Below, one piece after another: positions 26,634 to 35,603 of a stretch of DNA of 64,000 nt (position 1 is the first letter of the stretch; every line of letters starts with the position of its first letter). The position numbers and the translations under genes were made by a program. The notes under the pieces are model-generated. The model saw nothing but the letters and a program-made list of their open reading frames with translations, did not search any database and had not been told where the DNA came from. The stretch comes from Pseudomonas sp. L5B5 (GTDB lineage: Bacteria > Pseudomonadota > Gammaproteobacteria > Pseudomonadales > Pseudomonadaceae), in contig NZ_CP084742.1 of assembly GCF_020520285.1 (NCBI RefSeq), forward strand, positions 992,001 to 1,056,000, in the 5' to 3' direction.

Positions 26634-27005
26634 TTACTGAGTACGCCAGGAGTCGACAACATCCGCGCCAAACTCGACTTTCCATTCTTTCAGTTGCCGA
26701 TGATTTCCGCCCTTGGTTTCGATTACCTCACCCGAGTTTGGATTCTTGTAGATCTTCACGTCTCTAGTCTTGCGGACTGCTTTTACGGGAAAAACTGCCG
26801 TGCCTGAGGTACGACGGCCAGCTTCCGGATCCAGAATGCTAATGATGTTCTTCAAGCTGAAGCCGTACTCACCAAGCAACGTCCGCAATTTACTCTCAAA
26901 CTCCATCTCTTTTTTCAGGCCGGAATCACTTTTCATCGACTCAAGCTCTGCGAGCTGTTCAGCCAGTTGTTGCTCAAGCTTGCGAAATTCAGCCAAACGA
27001 GACAT
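26634..27005 (-). CDS. MvaT/MvaU-family H-NS-like xenogeneic silencer
   Basis: A 123-residue MvaT-family protein. The N-terminal half is an oligomerisation coiled coil (SRLAEFRKLEQQLAEQLAELE), and LKKEMEFESKLRTLLGEYGFSL is the conserved junction. The C-terminal DNA-binding domain has KIYKNPNSGEVIETKGGNHRQLKEWK, containing the GGN AT-hook-like motif that inserts into the minor groove. Such proteins silence AT-rich foreign DNA; ICE- and plasmid-borne versions tune element genes and may prevent titration of the host protein. It is inserted between TIGR03747 and RAQPRD genes, on the opposite strand, in a locally AT-rich patch. Confidence 0.9.
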   Translation of the reverse strand: MSRLAEFRKLEQQLAEQLAELESMKSDSGLKKEMEFESKLRTLLGEYGFSLKNIISILDPEAGRRTSGTAVFPVKAVRKTRDVKIYKNPNSGEVIETKGGNHRQLKEWKVEFGADVVDSWRTQ

Positions 27006-27307
27006 CTGAAATTTCCTTCAGGTTAGCGTAATTAAGAATGAACATTCTAATGCTAGGCGATGATTAGCTCCTCGTCACCTATGCTGGCCCTGAATTAACT
27101 TACGCACACATTGTCGTATGAACAACACACTATGATTGAGCTCAAAATTTTCTTCTGAGCATTTTTCTAACCAAATCGACTACTGATGTATGTGAGCAGA
27201 CCTATTCGGCTCTCCCCAAAAAAAGCGATAGGTCCCACCTCGCGTTTAATGCTGAGTCATTCGACCTCTGACTTGATTCTGTTCCCATATCTTCACGGGC
27301 CAGTATC
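27006..27307. promoter_or_regulatory. AT-rich divergent region between mvaT-like and RAQPRD genes
   Basis: About 300 bases, clearly richer in A and T than its surroundings. It should contain the mvaT-like promoter (leftward) and the promoter of the second half of the transfer operon (rightward). The AT bias makes it a natural target for MvaT binding; no precise element can be named. Confidence 0.4.
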
Positions 27308-27643
27308 ATGCCAACTACCGCCTTTCGCTTCTTGTTGCTTTTCTCGCTGGCTATCGCCAAGGGCAGCAGTTATGCCGCATCTGCTCATGAGCAGGATCAG
27401 CTCAGCCGAGTCCAGCAGCAGCTCGAAATTATCGAGCGCCTTACGGCGCGAGCTATGACAGACAACACGGCGGCTCCCGACGATCGCTATCGCTTCGACT
27501 ATCCCCGCCTGTCCAGGGACATCCAACACATACGGGACGGCATACAGGGTTATCTATCCCCTTCCCGCGCACAACCTCGCGACCCTGGTGAGCTGGTGGG
27601 TGATTACCGCCTCGACACTCCGCCTGCGGAGCCCTTGCCATGA
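27308..27643 (+). CDS. RAQPRD-family ICE protein
   Basis: A 111-residue exported protein with signal peptide (FLLLFSLAIAKGSSYA) and the eponymous SRAQPRDPGEL motif at about residues 88-98. A helical middle part (EQDQLSRVQQQLEIIERL) precedes it. It belongs to the GI-type T4SS cluster; its role is unknown. It overlaps the next gene by four bases. Confidence 0.9.
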   Translation: MPTTAFRFLLLFSLAIAKGSSYAASAHEQDQLSRVQQQLEIIERLTARAMTDNTAAPDDRYRFDYPRLSRDIQHIRDGIQGYLSPSRAQPRDPGELVGDYRLDTPPAEPLP

Positions 27644-27879
27644 GCATGACTGAAACTCAGAGCGCTGCGTTTCAAAACGCCTCCGGTTTTTCATCGCAGA
27701 GCAGTTCGACGCTCTGGATATCCCTGGTTCTGATTCTGACCTTGCTGTGGTGCGCATGGGTGATGTGGACGGCTTACCGCGGCTGGGCCGCCGGCAGCGT
27801 GCGCTTCGGCGCGTTTGGCGGTAGTGCTGCACGCGTGTTGCTCGCGTTGTTGGTTCTGATGTTCTTCACCCTGTCTTAA
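27640..27879 (+). CDS. TIGR03758-family small membrane protein (DUF3262)
   Basis: A 79-residue protein with two hydrophobic helices (about residues 24-45 and 60-78) separated by a Gly-rich loop AYRGWAAGSVRFGAFGG. It has pilin/TraA-like size and topology. It is the typical gene after RAQPRD. Confidence 0.87.
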   Translation: MSMTETQSAAFQNASGFSSQSSSTLWISLVLILTLLWCAWVMWTAYRGWAAGSVRFGAFGGSAARVLLALLVLMFFTLS

Positions 27880-27896
27880 CACCGGAGATCACCATC

Positions 27897-28268
27897 ATGC
27901 TTAAGTGCCTTGTCCCTCTGAAAAACAACTTGCGTGATCGTGCCAGTCAGCGCCTGTTCGGCCTGCTGCTGGTGCTCGGTCCAAGCCTGGCTTTTGCCGA
28001 ACTCCCCACCATGGAGGCCCCTTCGCGTGGCGAAGGATCTGGGTTAATCGAGACGATCAAAAACTATGCCTACGACGGCGGCATCCTGCTCGGTCTGCTG
28101 ATTGCCCTACTCGCTTTCTTGGGGGTGGCGTGGCACTCGTTGACCGTATACGCCGACGTACAGAACCAACGCAAGACCTGGAAGGATCTCGGCGCTGTGG
28201 TCGGTATCGGCGCCCTGTTGGTGGTGATCATTATCTGGTTTTTGACCAAGGCTGCCGCGATTCTGTGA
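27897..28268 (+). CDS. TIGR03745-family pilin-like membrane protein (DUF2976)
   Basis: A 123-residue protein with a cleavable signal region (FGLLLVLGPSLAFAELP) and two transmembrane helices (about 62-85 and 100-120). GSGLIETIKNYAYDGGILLGLL is the family segment. Its TrbC/VirB2-like layout makes it a candidate pilus subunit. Confidence 0.87.
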   Translation: MLKCLVPLKNNLRDRASQRLFGLLLVLGPSLAFAELPTMEAPSRGEGSGLIETIKNYAYDGGILLGLLIALLAFLGVAWHSLTVYADVQNQRKTWKDLGAVVGIGALLVVIIIWFLTKAAAIL

Positions 28269-28275
28269 GGTAGGC

Positions 28276-28689
28276 ATGAACGACACTATCGAACGCCTTT
28301 CCGACGGCACCTTGGTTTTTCTGCCGGAGCGGCTCAACCGTGATCCCGCCGTATTGCGTGGCTTGACCAATGATGAGATGTGGGTAGCGCTCGGCACCGG
28401 TGCGGTCATTGGCCTGCTGCTAGGCGTTCCGCTGGCGATCGCCACCGCCTCCATTGCCGTGGCGCCGACCAGCATGATCGCAGGCATGGCGGTGGTGTTA
28501 TTTGCCGGTGGCACACTACTGCGTCGGGCCAAACGGGCTCGCCCCGAGACCTGGTTGTACCGCAAGCTCGAATGGATGCTTGCCAGCCGTTGGCGTCTGG
28601 GTCGCGGAAGTTTGATTCTGCACTCCGGTGCCTGGACGGTTCGCCGCTCAAGCCGTCTCCGTCCTGCCCTGTCCCGGTGGCTACCATGA
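28276..28689 (+). CDS. TIGR03750-family ICE protein (DUF3487, TraL/VirB3-like)
   Basis: A 137-residue protein. The cytoplasmic N-terminus (LPERLNRDPAVLRGLTNDEM) is followed by two closely spaced transmembrane helices (about 38-80) and a basic tail (RAKRARPETWLYRKLEW). The topology matches VirB3/TraL-like proteins. Overlaps TIGR03746 by four bases. Confidence 0.87.
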   Translation: MNDTIERLSDGTLVFLPERLNRDPAVLRGLTNDEMWVALGTGAVIGLLLGVPLAIATASIAVAPTSMIAGMAVVLFAGGTLLRRAKRARPETWLYRKLEWMLASRWRLGRGSLILHSGAWTVRRSSRLRPALSRWLP

Positions 28690-29327
28690 GCCGATTTCGG
28701 AACAAGGTCGATGCCCAACAGGCCCACATCTTCAGCCTGCGTCTGGCGGTAGTGATCGGTGCCCTAGTCTGTGCCGGACTTTGGTACGGCTGGCGCTCGG
28801 CACCGACCGATCTGACTGTGCATGTCCCCCCAGACCTACGCTCGGGCAGCACGCGCAAGTGGTGGGATATCCCCTCGGAGAATGTCTATGCCTTTGCCCT
28901 GTATATCTTTGGCCAACTCAACCGTTGGCCCTCGGATGGCGAGCAGGATTATCGCCGCGCCATCTATGGCTTGCAGCCCTACCTGACACCCGCCTGCAAG
29001 GCCTTCTTCGACGGCGATTACGAGTACCGCAAGGCCGCTGGCGAACTGCGCCAGCGGGTGCGTGGCGTCTACGAAATCCTGGGACGAGGTTACAGCGAGG
29101 ATCCGGAACTCAGGGTCAAGCAACTCGACCGCGACAGCTGGTTGGTCAAGCTCGACCTCAATGCCGATGAGTATTACGCCGCCGAACCGGTGAAACGGGT
29201 GGTGGTGCGTTATCCATTACGCGTAGTGCGTTTCGACCAGGATCCCGAGCGCAACAAGTGGGGGCTGGCACTGGATTGCTATCAGGGCACGCCGCAAAAA
29301 ATCGCTCTGCCTGGAGGTGAGCCATGA
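28686..29327 (+). CDS. TIGR03746-family ICE protein (DUF2895, TraE/VirB5-8-like)
   Basis: A 213-residue bitopic inner-membrane protein; ATG 28686 is chosen by overlap with the upstream stop. A transmembrane helix at about residues 20-38 (LRLAVVIGALVCAGLWYG) is followed by a periplasmic domain with RKWWDIPSENVYAFALYIF and YLTPACKAFFDGDYE. Similar to TraE of F-like systems. Confidence 0.88.
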   Translation: MSRFRNKVDAQQAHIFSLRLAVVIGALVCAGLWYGWRSAPTDLTVHVPPDLRSGSTRKWWDIPSENVYAFALYIFGQLNRWPSDGEQDYRRAIYGLQPYLTPACKAFFDGDYEYRKAAGELRQRVRGVYEILGRGYSEDPELRVKQLDRDSWLVKLDLNADEYYAAEPVKRVVVRYPLRVVRFDQDPERNKWGLALDCYQGTPQKIALPGGEP

Positions 29328-30136
29328 CGCGGATTTCTACCCTGGGGCTCACCATCGCACTGATGCTATGGGGAGTTGCTGCGCAGGCCGTCGAGCTGAT
29401 GCATTGGGAACGCCTCCCCCTCGCGGTCCCGCTGGTGATCAATCATGAACGAGTGGTCTTTGTCGATGAGGCTGTTCGCGTCGGCGTGCCCTCGACCCTG
29501 ACGGGCAAGCTGCGCGTGCAATCAACTGGCGGCACGCTGTACCTGCGCGCGTCGGAAGCCATTGCCCCGACCCGCCTGCAACTGCAGTCGGTCGCGACGG
29601 GCGAGATCATCCTCCTGGACATCGCGGCCACTCCCGGTGATCAACCGCTGGAGCCTGTGCGTATTCTTAAGAATGCTCAGATGCAAGCTACCGAGGCAGA
29701 ATCTAGCACCGTCCCTGTTCCGGAACGCACACCGATCCCAGTCGCTTTGACGCGCTACGCCGCGCAAAGCCTGTACGCGCCGCTGCGCACCGTGGAGTCC
29801 CTGCCCGGTGTACGCCGCGTCCCGCTCAAGCTGCGCACTGAACTGCCGACCCTGCTGCCCACCGAAAACGTGTCCAGTACGCCTATCGCCGCCTGGCGAC
29901 TCGGTGATTACTGGGTGACGGCGGTGAAGTTACGCAACCGTGGTTCAGCGACGGTGCAACTCGATCCGCGCTGGCTTCAGGCCAAGCTGTTCGCCGCGGC
30001 CTTCCAGCATGCTTTCCTCGGGCCTGTCGGCAGCGCTGAAGACACCACGATCGCCTACCTTGTCACCCGCGGTGCCAGCCTCGAGCAAGCCGTGCTGCTC
30101 CTGCCCGTTGCGCGAGGTGCTGGCGATGAAGGCTAA
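29324..30136 (+). CDS. TIGR03749-family ICE protein (DUF3438, TraK-like)
   Basis: A 270-residue exported secretin-like protein of the TraK type. The signal peptide ends near AQAVE (residue 22); HWERLPLAVPLVINHERVVF and LYLRASEAIAPTRLQLQ form the N-terminal domain, and WRLGDYWVTAVKLRN the C-terminal domain. It should sit in the periplasm or outer membrane with the TraB- and TraV-like partners. It overlaps the next gene by 11 bases. Confidence 0.88.
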   Translation: MTRISTLGLTIALMLWGVAAQAVELMHWERLPLAVPLVINHERVVFVDEAVRVGVPSTLTGKLRVQSTGGTLYLRASEAIAPTRLQLQSVATGEIILLDIAATPGDQPLEPVRILKNAQMQATEAESSTVPVPERTPIPVALTRYAAQSLYAPLRTVESLPGVRRVPLKLRTELPTLLPTENVSSTPIAAWRLGDYWVTAVKLRNRGSATVQLDPRWLQAKLFAAAFQHAFLGPVGSAEDTTIAYLVTRGASLEQAVLLLPVARGAGDEG

Positions 30137-31643
30137 TGCATTGCTCAAATGGCTGGTACCGGCTGCGCTGCTGGCCGTGGTGCTGATCATCCTGAAAACC
30201 TGGGTTGCGGGTGACAGCAGTTCCTCTCCTGAGAAGCCGGTTGATCAGGGCAACCTTCAGTTATCCGCCGAGCAAGCCAAGTCGCTCGGCATTGCGGGCG
30301 ATACCCCACGCGACACGGTCGCCACCCTGGTCGGCCAGGTGAAGGCCATGCGCAGTGACATGCTCAGTTTGAAGAAACACAACGATTCGCTGTTGACGGA
30401 AAACAACCGCCTACGCGAGCGGGAAAGCAGTGTCGATTCGCGTATCCAGACCGCGCTTGGCAGTGTGACCCAGCAGGTCGACGAAGGCCGCCGCCAAGCC
30501 AACGAGGCCCGACTCAAAGCGGAACAAGACAGTCGTCAGGCTCGCGGCCTGCTGACGCAATTACAGGAGCAGTTGTCGGGGCTGGCTGGCAAAAGCAAGG
30601 ACATGCCGATCGGATTGGGGCTTGAGCCCGGCGACGGCACTCAGTTCGAAGGGCGGCACTCTACCAATGATGCGCTACAGTGGATTGAGCCCTCGGATGC
30701 TCCGCCCACCGATGCCCGAGGCAAAACCACGACCTCCTCCTCACTGAGTCTGCCGACTGCCTTCAACTCACTGGAAGGCTTGAAAGATAACGCCATTGAT
30801 CGTAGCCAGAAACAGCTACGTGCAGCCACCCAGGGTGAACGTGACCTGACGCGATACGCTGATCGTACCGAAGGCGCGAAGCCGGTCTACACCATTCCCG
30901 AAAACGCGACATTGATGGGCTCGGTCGCCATGACCGCGCTGATCGGCCGAGTCCCGGTGGATGGCACAGTGAATGATCCCTATCCCTTCAAGGTGTTGGT
31001 CGGTCCGGAGAATCTGACTGCCAACGGCATCGACCTGCCGGACGTCGCAGGTGCCGTGATGAGTGGCACGGCGTCCGGGGACTGGACCCTGTCCTGCGTA
31101 CGCGGACAGGTCGAGTCAATCACCTTTGTGTTTACCGATGGCACCATCCGCACGGTGCCTCAGCCGAAGGCGGTAGCCAGCCGCACTGCCTCCACCACCC
31201 AGAGCTCGAACACCGACAAGATCCGTGGCGGACTCGGTTACCTGTCCGACCCGTATGGCATCCCGTGCATCGCCGGCGAGCGCCGCTCGAACGCCCAGCA
31301 GTACCTCGGCAGCCAGAGTCTGATCACTGCGGCCGGTGCGAGTGTCGCCGCCTTGCTCGGGGATGAGCAGAACAACAACAGCTTGATCAGTTCGGGCGGC
31401 AGTGCCTTCGGGGTCACCAACAGCAAGGGCAACAGCGCGCTGAATTCAATTCTCAGTGGCGGGGTCAGCGATATCCGCGAGTGGGTCAACAAGCTCTATG
31501 GCGAGGCCTTTGCGGCCGTGTACGTGCCACCGGCCGCACAGGTCGCGCTGCACCTCGACCATGAGATCACCATCGACTACGAGCCCAAGGGCCGGAGCGT
31601 TCGCCATGAAAAAGACCATGCCTCTCTGCCTGACCTGGATTAG
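30126..31643 (+). CDS. TIGR03752-family ICE protein (TraB/VirB10-like)
   Basis: A 505-residue inner-membrane protein spanning the periplasm. A transmembrane helix at residues 6-24 is followed by a coiled coil (about 75-155, ESSVDSRIQTALGSVTQQV), linker, and a beta-rich VirB10-like domain (TIPENATLMGSVAMTALIGR, about 256-275). Near the C-terminus, PAAQVALHLDHEITIDYEP is typical. ATG 30126 lies inside the TraK-like gene. Confidence 0.9.
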   Translation: MKANALLKWLVPAALLAVVLIILKTWVAGDSSSSPEKPVDQGNLQLSAEQAKSLGIAGDTPRDTVATLVGQVKAMRSDMLSLKKHNDSLLTENNRLRERESSVDSRIQTALGSVTQQVDEGRRQANEARLKAEQDSRQARGLLTQLQEQLSGLAGKSKDMPIGLGLEPGDGTQFEGRHSTNDALQWIEPSDAPPTDARGKTTTSSSLSLPTAFNSLEGLKDNAIDRSQKQLRAATQGERDLTRYADRTEGAKPVYTIPENATLMGSVAMTALIGRVPVDGTVNDPYPFKVLVGPENLTANGIDLPDVAGAVMSGTASGDWTLSCVRGQVESITFVFTDGTIRTVPQPKAVASRTASTTQSSNTDKIRGGLGYLSDPYGIPCIAGERRSNAQQYLGSQSLITAAGASVAALLGDEQNNNSLISSGGSAFGVTNSKGNSALNSILSGGVSDIREWVNKLYGEAFAAVYVPPAAQVALHLDHEITIDYEPKGRSVRHEKDHASLPDLD

Positions 31644-32022
31644 CGTGCTCTGCTGGGTTCTGGCGGGGTGTTCCACCGACAAGGACATGCTGCTGCCCCA
31701 TGGCGAGCAAACCATGCTGGACATCTGGAACGGCGCCGGTTCGCAAGGCACTCAGCAGCAACTGCTGGAGGCTCGACAGCAGTTACGCCGCCCGTTGGCT
31801 CCAGCAGATTTCTCCGCGTCTCTCCAGGAGCCGTACACGCGCACTGCGGCGAACGAGATCCGCAACCTGTTCCCGCGCCTGCCCAATCCCGATCTGGTGC
31901 TGTACGTGTACCCACATTTGAGTGGGACAGAGCAGGCACCAGTTCCGGGTTACTCGACCGTCTTTCCGTTCTACCAACGGGTGCAGTACGCATTGCCGGG
32001 TGAACGTCAGGAAGACTTGTAG
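31606..32022 (+). CDS. TIGR03751-family conjugative-transfer lipoprotein (TraV-like)
   Basis: A 138-residue lipoprotein with lipobox VLAGC (Cys 21 or so). The family signature RLPNPDLVLYVYPHL is followed by PVPGYSTVFPFYQRVQYALPGE at the C-terminus. It overlaps TIGR03752 by 38 bases and traC by one base. Confidence 0.9.
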   Translation: MKKTMPLCLTWISVLCWVLAGCSTDKDMLLPHGEQTMLDIWNGAGSQGTQQQLLEARQQLRRPLAPADFSASLQEPYTRTAANEIRNLFPRLPNPDLVLYVYPHLSGTEQAPVPGYSTVFPFYQRVQYALPGERQEDL

Positions 32023-34775
32023 TGCGTAGCGGCGACTCGGGGAACCGCACTTCTGCATGGAAAGCCTGGCGCAACCCATCGCGTCCTCACGCCACCTTGG
32101 CCGATGAAGCTGCACTCTATGCGCACAACCCCAGCTTCACCGATCACCTGCCTTGGGTCGAGTACCTCGACACCGAGCAGTGTTTTCTGCTGGATGACAA
32201 TCGCTCGGTGGGCGCGGTGTTCGAGTTGTTGCCCATCGGTACCGAAGGGCGCGAACCCGATTGGTTGATGGCGGCCCGCGATGCACTTGAGGATGCCCTG
32301 CAGGATAGCTTTGACGAGCTGGATCAAGCGCCTTGGGTGGCGCAGTTTTTCTGCCAGGACGACAACGACTTCACCCCCTGCCTGACCCGGCTCACCGATT
32401 ATATTCAGGACAGCGCGCGAGGCACGGTCTTCACCGGAGCGTACCTGGAACTTACTCGCCGCCATCTGCAGGCCATCGCCAAGCCCGGTGGTCTGTTTGA
32501 AGATAAGGTAGTGACGCGCCTACCCTGGCGCGGTAACGACCGCCGGGTGCGCCTGGTAGTCTATCGCTGGCTTGAGTCTGACGCGGAGGAGAAGGGTCTC
32601 ACCCCCGTGCAATCCCTGCATCAGGCTGGCGAACGTATCGTGGCTTCGTTGCAAGCTTGCGGGGTGCAATCGACGCGAGTCGATGGCCGAGGTCTGTATG
32701 CCTGGTTATTGCCCTGGTTCAATCCGGCACCCACGCTCACCGATGAGGCACCCGAGGATTTCTACCGCCGCGTGGCCTACCCGGAGTGTGGCGACGGTGA
32801 GTCGCTGGCACTGCCCTTCGACCACGACTTTGCCGAGCGACTGTTCTTCAACGAACCGCGTTCAGATGTGCAGCATGGACTCTGGTTTTTTGACGATCAG
32901 CCCCATCGAGTCATGGTAGTGGACAAGCTGCGCCGAGCGCCCTTGATTGGTCAACTCACTGGCGAAACCCGCAAAGGCGACGCGGTGAATGCCCTGTTCG
33001 ACCAGTTACCCGAAGGTACGGTGATGAGTCTGACTTTAGTGGTCAAACCACAGGATGTACTCGAGGATCAGTTGAACCGCCTGACGCGCAAAGCCATCGG
33101 TGAAAACCTGGCCTCGACCCAGACCCGCCAAGATGTTGAAGAGGCTCGCGCGATCATTGGTCGCCAGCACAAGCTGTACCGCGGAACGCTGGCGTTCTAC
33201 GTGCGCGGTCACGAGGAGCAGCAACTGCACCAGCGCTCGGTCAGCCTGGCCAACGCTCTGCTGGGTGCTGGGCTGCAGCCGGTACGCGAAGGCGATGAAG
33301 TCGCCGCCTGCAACAGCTACCTACGCTGGTTGCCGATGGCTTACAACCCGGCCCGAGACATGCGCAACTGGTACACGCGCCTGATGTTCGCACAGCACCT
33401 GGCAAACCTCCTTCCGGTGTGGGGCCGCAGCACGGGCACAGGTCACCCGGGCATCACTCTGTTCAACCGCGGCGGTTCGCCATTGAGCTTCGACCCTCTG
33501 TCACGCCTGGATCGGGCCATGAACGGTCATCTGCTGTTGTTCGGCCCCACCGGTGCAGGCAAGTCGGCGACCCTGGTCACCCTGCTGATGCAGGTCATGG
33601 CGGTGTACCGCCCTCGTCTGTTTGTCGTCGAGGCCGGAAACTCCTTCGGGTTACAGGGCGACTACTTTGCGAGACAGGGCCTGTCGGTCAACAAGGTCCA
33701 ATTGAAACCTGGCGCCTCGGTCAGTCTCGCACCGTTCGCCGACGCTTGGCGCCTGGTCGAGCAGCCGGACCAGGTAGCCAGTCTGTCGATCGATGAGCTG
33801 GACGATGAGGTCGTAACCAGTCGCGAAGACCAGCGCGACATTCTCGGTGAATTGGAAATCACCGCTCGACTGATGATCACCGGCGGCGAGCCCAAGGAAG
33901 AAGCCCGCCTGAGTCGAGCCGACCGCAGCCTGATCCGCGAGTGCATCCTGGATGCGGCGCAGACCTGCGTCAATGCGGGCCGCCAGGTGCTGACTCGCGA
34001 CGTGCGCGACGCCTTGCTGCGCGTCGCCGCCGACCCGCATTTACCGGAGAAACGTCGTGAGCGCGCCCAGGAAATGGGCGAGTCCATCGACCTGTTTTGC
34101 CAGGGTTTCGAAGGGGAACTGTTCGATCGCGAAGGCACGCCTTGGCCTGAAAGCGATGTGACCATTGTCGACCTGGCCACTTATGCCCGCGAAGGCTACG
34201 AGGCACAGATGTCCATCAGCTACATCAGCCTGATGAACACTGTGAATAACATCGCCGAGCGCGATCAGTATCTGGGACGGCCGATCATCATGGTCACCGA
34301 CGAGGGCCATATCATCACCAAAAACCCTCTGCTGGCGCCATTCGTGGTCAAGGGCACGAAGATGTGGCGTAAGCTCGGCGCATGGTTCTGGCTAGCGACG
34401 CAAAACCTTGCTGACTTTCCCACGGCTGCGCAGACCATGCTCAACATGATCGAATGGTGGATTTGTTTGAACATGCCGCCCGCGGAAATCGAAGAGATCG
34501 CCCGTTTCAAAAAGCTTTCACCAGCGCAGAAAGCCTTGCTGCTCTCCGCCAGTAAGGAGCCGGGGAAATACACCGAGGGAGTGGTGCTGTCGAAAAAGCT
34601 CGAGACGCTGTTTCGAGCCGTACCGCCCAGCCTCTATCTCGCCCTGGCCATGACGGAGCCCGAGGAAAAAGCTGAGCGCTGGACACTGATGCAGGAGAAC
34701 GGCTGCTCTGAGTTGGAAGCGGCGTATCGGGTAGCTGAACGGATCGATAGAGCGCGAGGAATAGAACCCGCATAG
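32022..34775 (+). CDS. traC: TraC/VirB4-type conjugation ATPase (TIGR03744)
   Basis: A 917-residue ATPase that powers assembly of the transfer pilus. Walker A FGPTGAGKSATLV is at about residues 507-519, Walker B RPIIMVTDEGHII at about 750-762. The N-terminal region has the YLDTEQCFLLDDNRSVG signature. The start is a GTG overlapping the previous stop (32020-32022); the next ATG would cut into the conserved N-terminus. Full length. A small stem loop (34794-34809) follows. Confidence 0.92.
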   Translation: MRSGDSGNRTSAWKAWRNPSRPHATLADEAALYAHNPSFTDHLPWVEYLDTEQCFLLDDNRSVGAVFELLPIGTEGREPDWLMAARDALEDALQDSFDELDQAPWVAQFFCQDDNDFTPCLTRLTDYIQDSARGTVFTGAYLELTRRHLQAIAKPGGLFEDKVVTRLPWRGNDRRVRLVVYRWLESDAEEKGLTPVQSLHQAGERIVASLQACGVQSTRVDGRGLYAWLLPWFNPAPTLTDEAPEDFYRRVAYPECGDGESLALPFDHDFAERLFFNEPRSDVQHGLWFFDDQPHRVMVVDKLRRAPLIGQLTGETRKGDAVNALFDQLPEGTVMSLTLVVKPQDVLEDQLNRLTRKAIGENLASTQTRQDVEEARAIIGRQHKLYRGTLAFYVRGHEEQQLHQRSVSLANALLGAGLQPVREGDEVAACNSYLRWLPMAYNPARDMRNWYTRLMFAQHLANLLPVWGRSTGTGHPGITLFNRGGSPLSFDPLSRLDRAMNGHLLLFGPTGAGKSATLVTLLMQVMAVYRPRLFVVEAGNSFGLQGDYFARQGLSVNKVQLKPGASVSLAPFADAWRLVEQPDQVASLSIDELDDEVVTSREDQRDILGELEITARLMITGGEPKEEARLSRADRSLIRECILDAAQTCVNAGRQVLTRDVRDALLRVAADPHLPEKRRERAQEMGESIDLFCQGFEGELFDREGTPWPESDVTIVDLATYAREGYEAQMSISYISLMNTVNNIAERDQYLGRPIIMVTDEGHIITKNPLLAPFVVKGTKMWRKLGAWFWLATQNLADFPTAAQTMLNMIEWWICLNMPPAEIEEIARFKKLSPAQKALLLSASKEPGKYTEGVVLSKKLETLFRAVPPSLYLALAMTEPEEKAERWTLMQENGCSELEAAYRVAERIDRARGIEPA

Positions 34776-34816
34776 GGGAATCTATTCAGGCCTCTCGCTC
34801 TAAAGCGAGTGATCGG

Positions 34817-35074
34817 TTATTGCGATACGCTCCGGAGCCGCTGCTGAATCCTCAACAAGAATCCGGCTTCGAAGGCATCCTGGCAGTCACCGACAGGAAA
34901 GGTCTTGCGGGTTTGCGCCAGCTCCCACCACAGGGGAATCTCACCGGGCGTATCAAGCCAAGCCTGAGCGCATTGCACGCCACGCTCGATCATCGGGGCA
35001 AACTCGTTGCCCCAGGGTGTCAGAAGGCCCGAGCAACCATCCGCCGCCGGAATTGAAATGTAGATTTCGTCCAT
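34817..35074 (-). CDS. Small uncharacterised protein opposite to the transfer operon
   Basis: An 85-residue protein from ATG 35074 (GTG 35080 is an alternative). It reads MDEIYISIPAADGCSG, WGNEFAPMIERGVQCAQAWLD, FEAGFLLRIQQRL and shows no known motif; the even, acidic, aromatic composition looks like a real protein. It sits with the XRE gene where TIGR03757 is normally found. Function unknown. Confidence 0.5.
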   Translation of the reverse strand: MDEIYISIPAADGCSGLLTPWGNEFAPMIERGVQCAQAWLDTPGEIPLWWELAQTRKTFPVGDCQDAFEAGFLLRIQQRLRSVSQ

Positions 35075-35080
35075 ACACAC

Positions 35081-35243
35081 CCTAGATTTCTGATTTATTG
35101 TTAGACGTTGGGGCCAACTTTGACAAGCTTAACCACGCCAAATGAACGCTCGATAACAGGCATGAGCATCAAATGGCCTAGATCAATGCCAATGTAGACT
35201 ATATCCCGTGGATTGAGAGTCCCTCAAGGCGCAATTTGCGCGC
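35081..35243. promoter_or_regulatory. Divergent promoter region between the small gene and XRE gene
   Basis: 163 bp, AT-rich, between two divergent genes. A TTGACA-like TTGACAAG lies at 35119-35126; no -10 can be assigned with confidence. Confidence 0.35.
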
Positions 35244-35498
35244 ATGGCTCAAGACTACGAACACCTTCGTCTGCAACTGGCGGAAAACATCCGCTTGATG
35301 CGACGCGTGAAAAACCTTACCCAAGAGCAGCTCGCGCTCATGGCCGAGGTGGATCGCACCTACGTCAGTCAAATCGAACGATGCACGGGCAATCCGTCGC
35401 TGTTGGTCCTGTGCAAGCTCGCCAATATTCTCGAAATCACCACAGATCAGCTACTTGCAGAACCCGATACTCTGCGCAGCGCCCTTCACGTCAAATAA
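35244..35498 (+). CDS. XRE-family helix-turn-helix regulator in the transfer operon
   Basis: An 84-residue Cro/CI-type protein, essentially a lone helix-turn-helix domain: LAENIRLMRRVKNLTQEQLA, then VDRTYVSQIERCTGNPSL. Similar to small controller proteins (C proteins of restriction-modification systems), though no such system is present. It is followed 105 bp later by the TraU-like gene, so it may control the distal transfer genes. Confidence 0.83.
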   Translation: MAQDYEHLRLQLAENIRLMRRVKNLTQEQLALMAEVDRTYVSQIERCTGNPSLLVLCKLANILEITTDQLLAEPDTLRSALHVK

Positions 35499-35603
35499 TA
35501 GTCTCACGGCTCACAAATCCGATAGATCCGCCTTCATAATTTCCCCTGACAATCTTCAGTCCGTAATCGAACCTGCCCAGGCCATACACCGAGAGCCTGG
35601 ATC

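Noticed and set aside
35244..35498. Controller protein of a restriction-modification system.
   Set aside because: No methyltransferase or endonuclease gene lies nearby; it is better described as a general XRE regulator.
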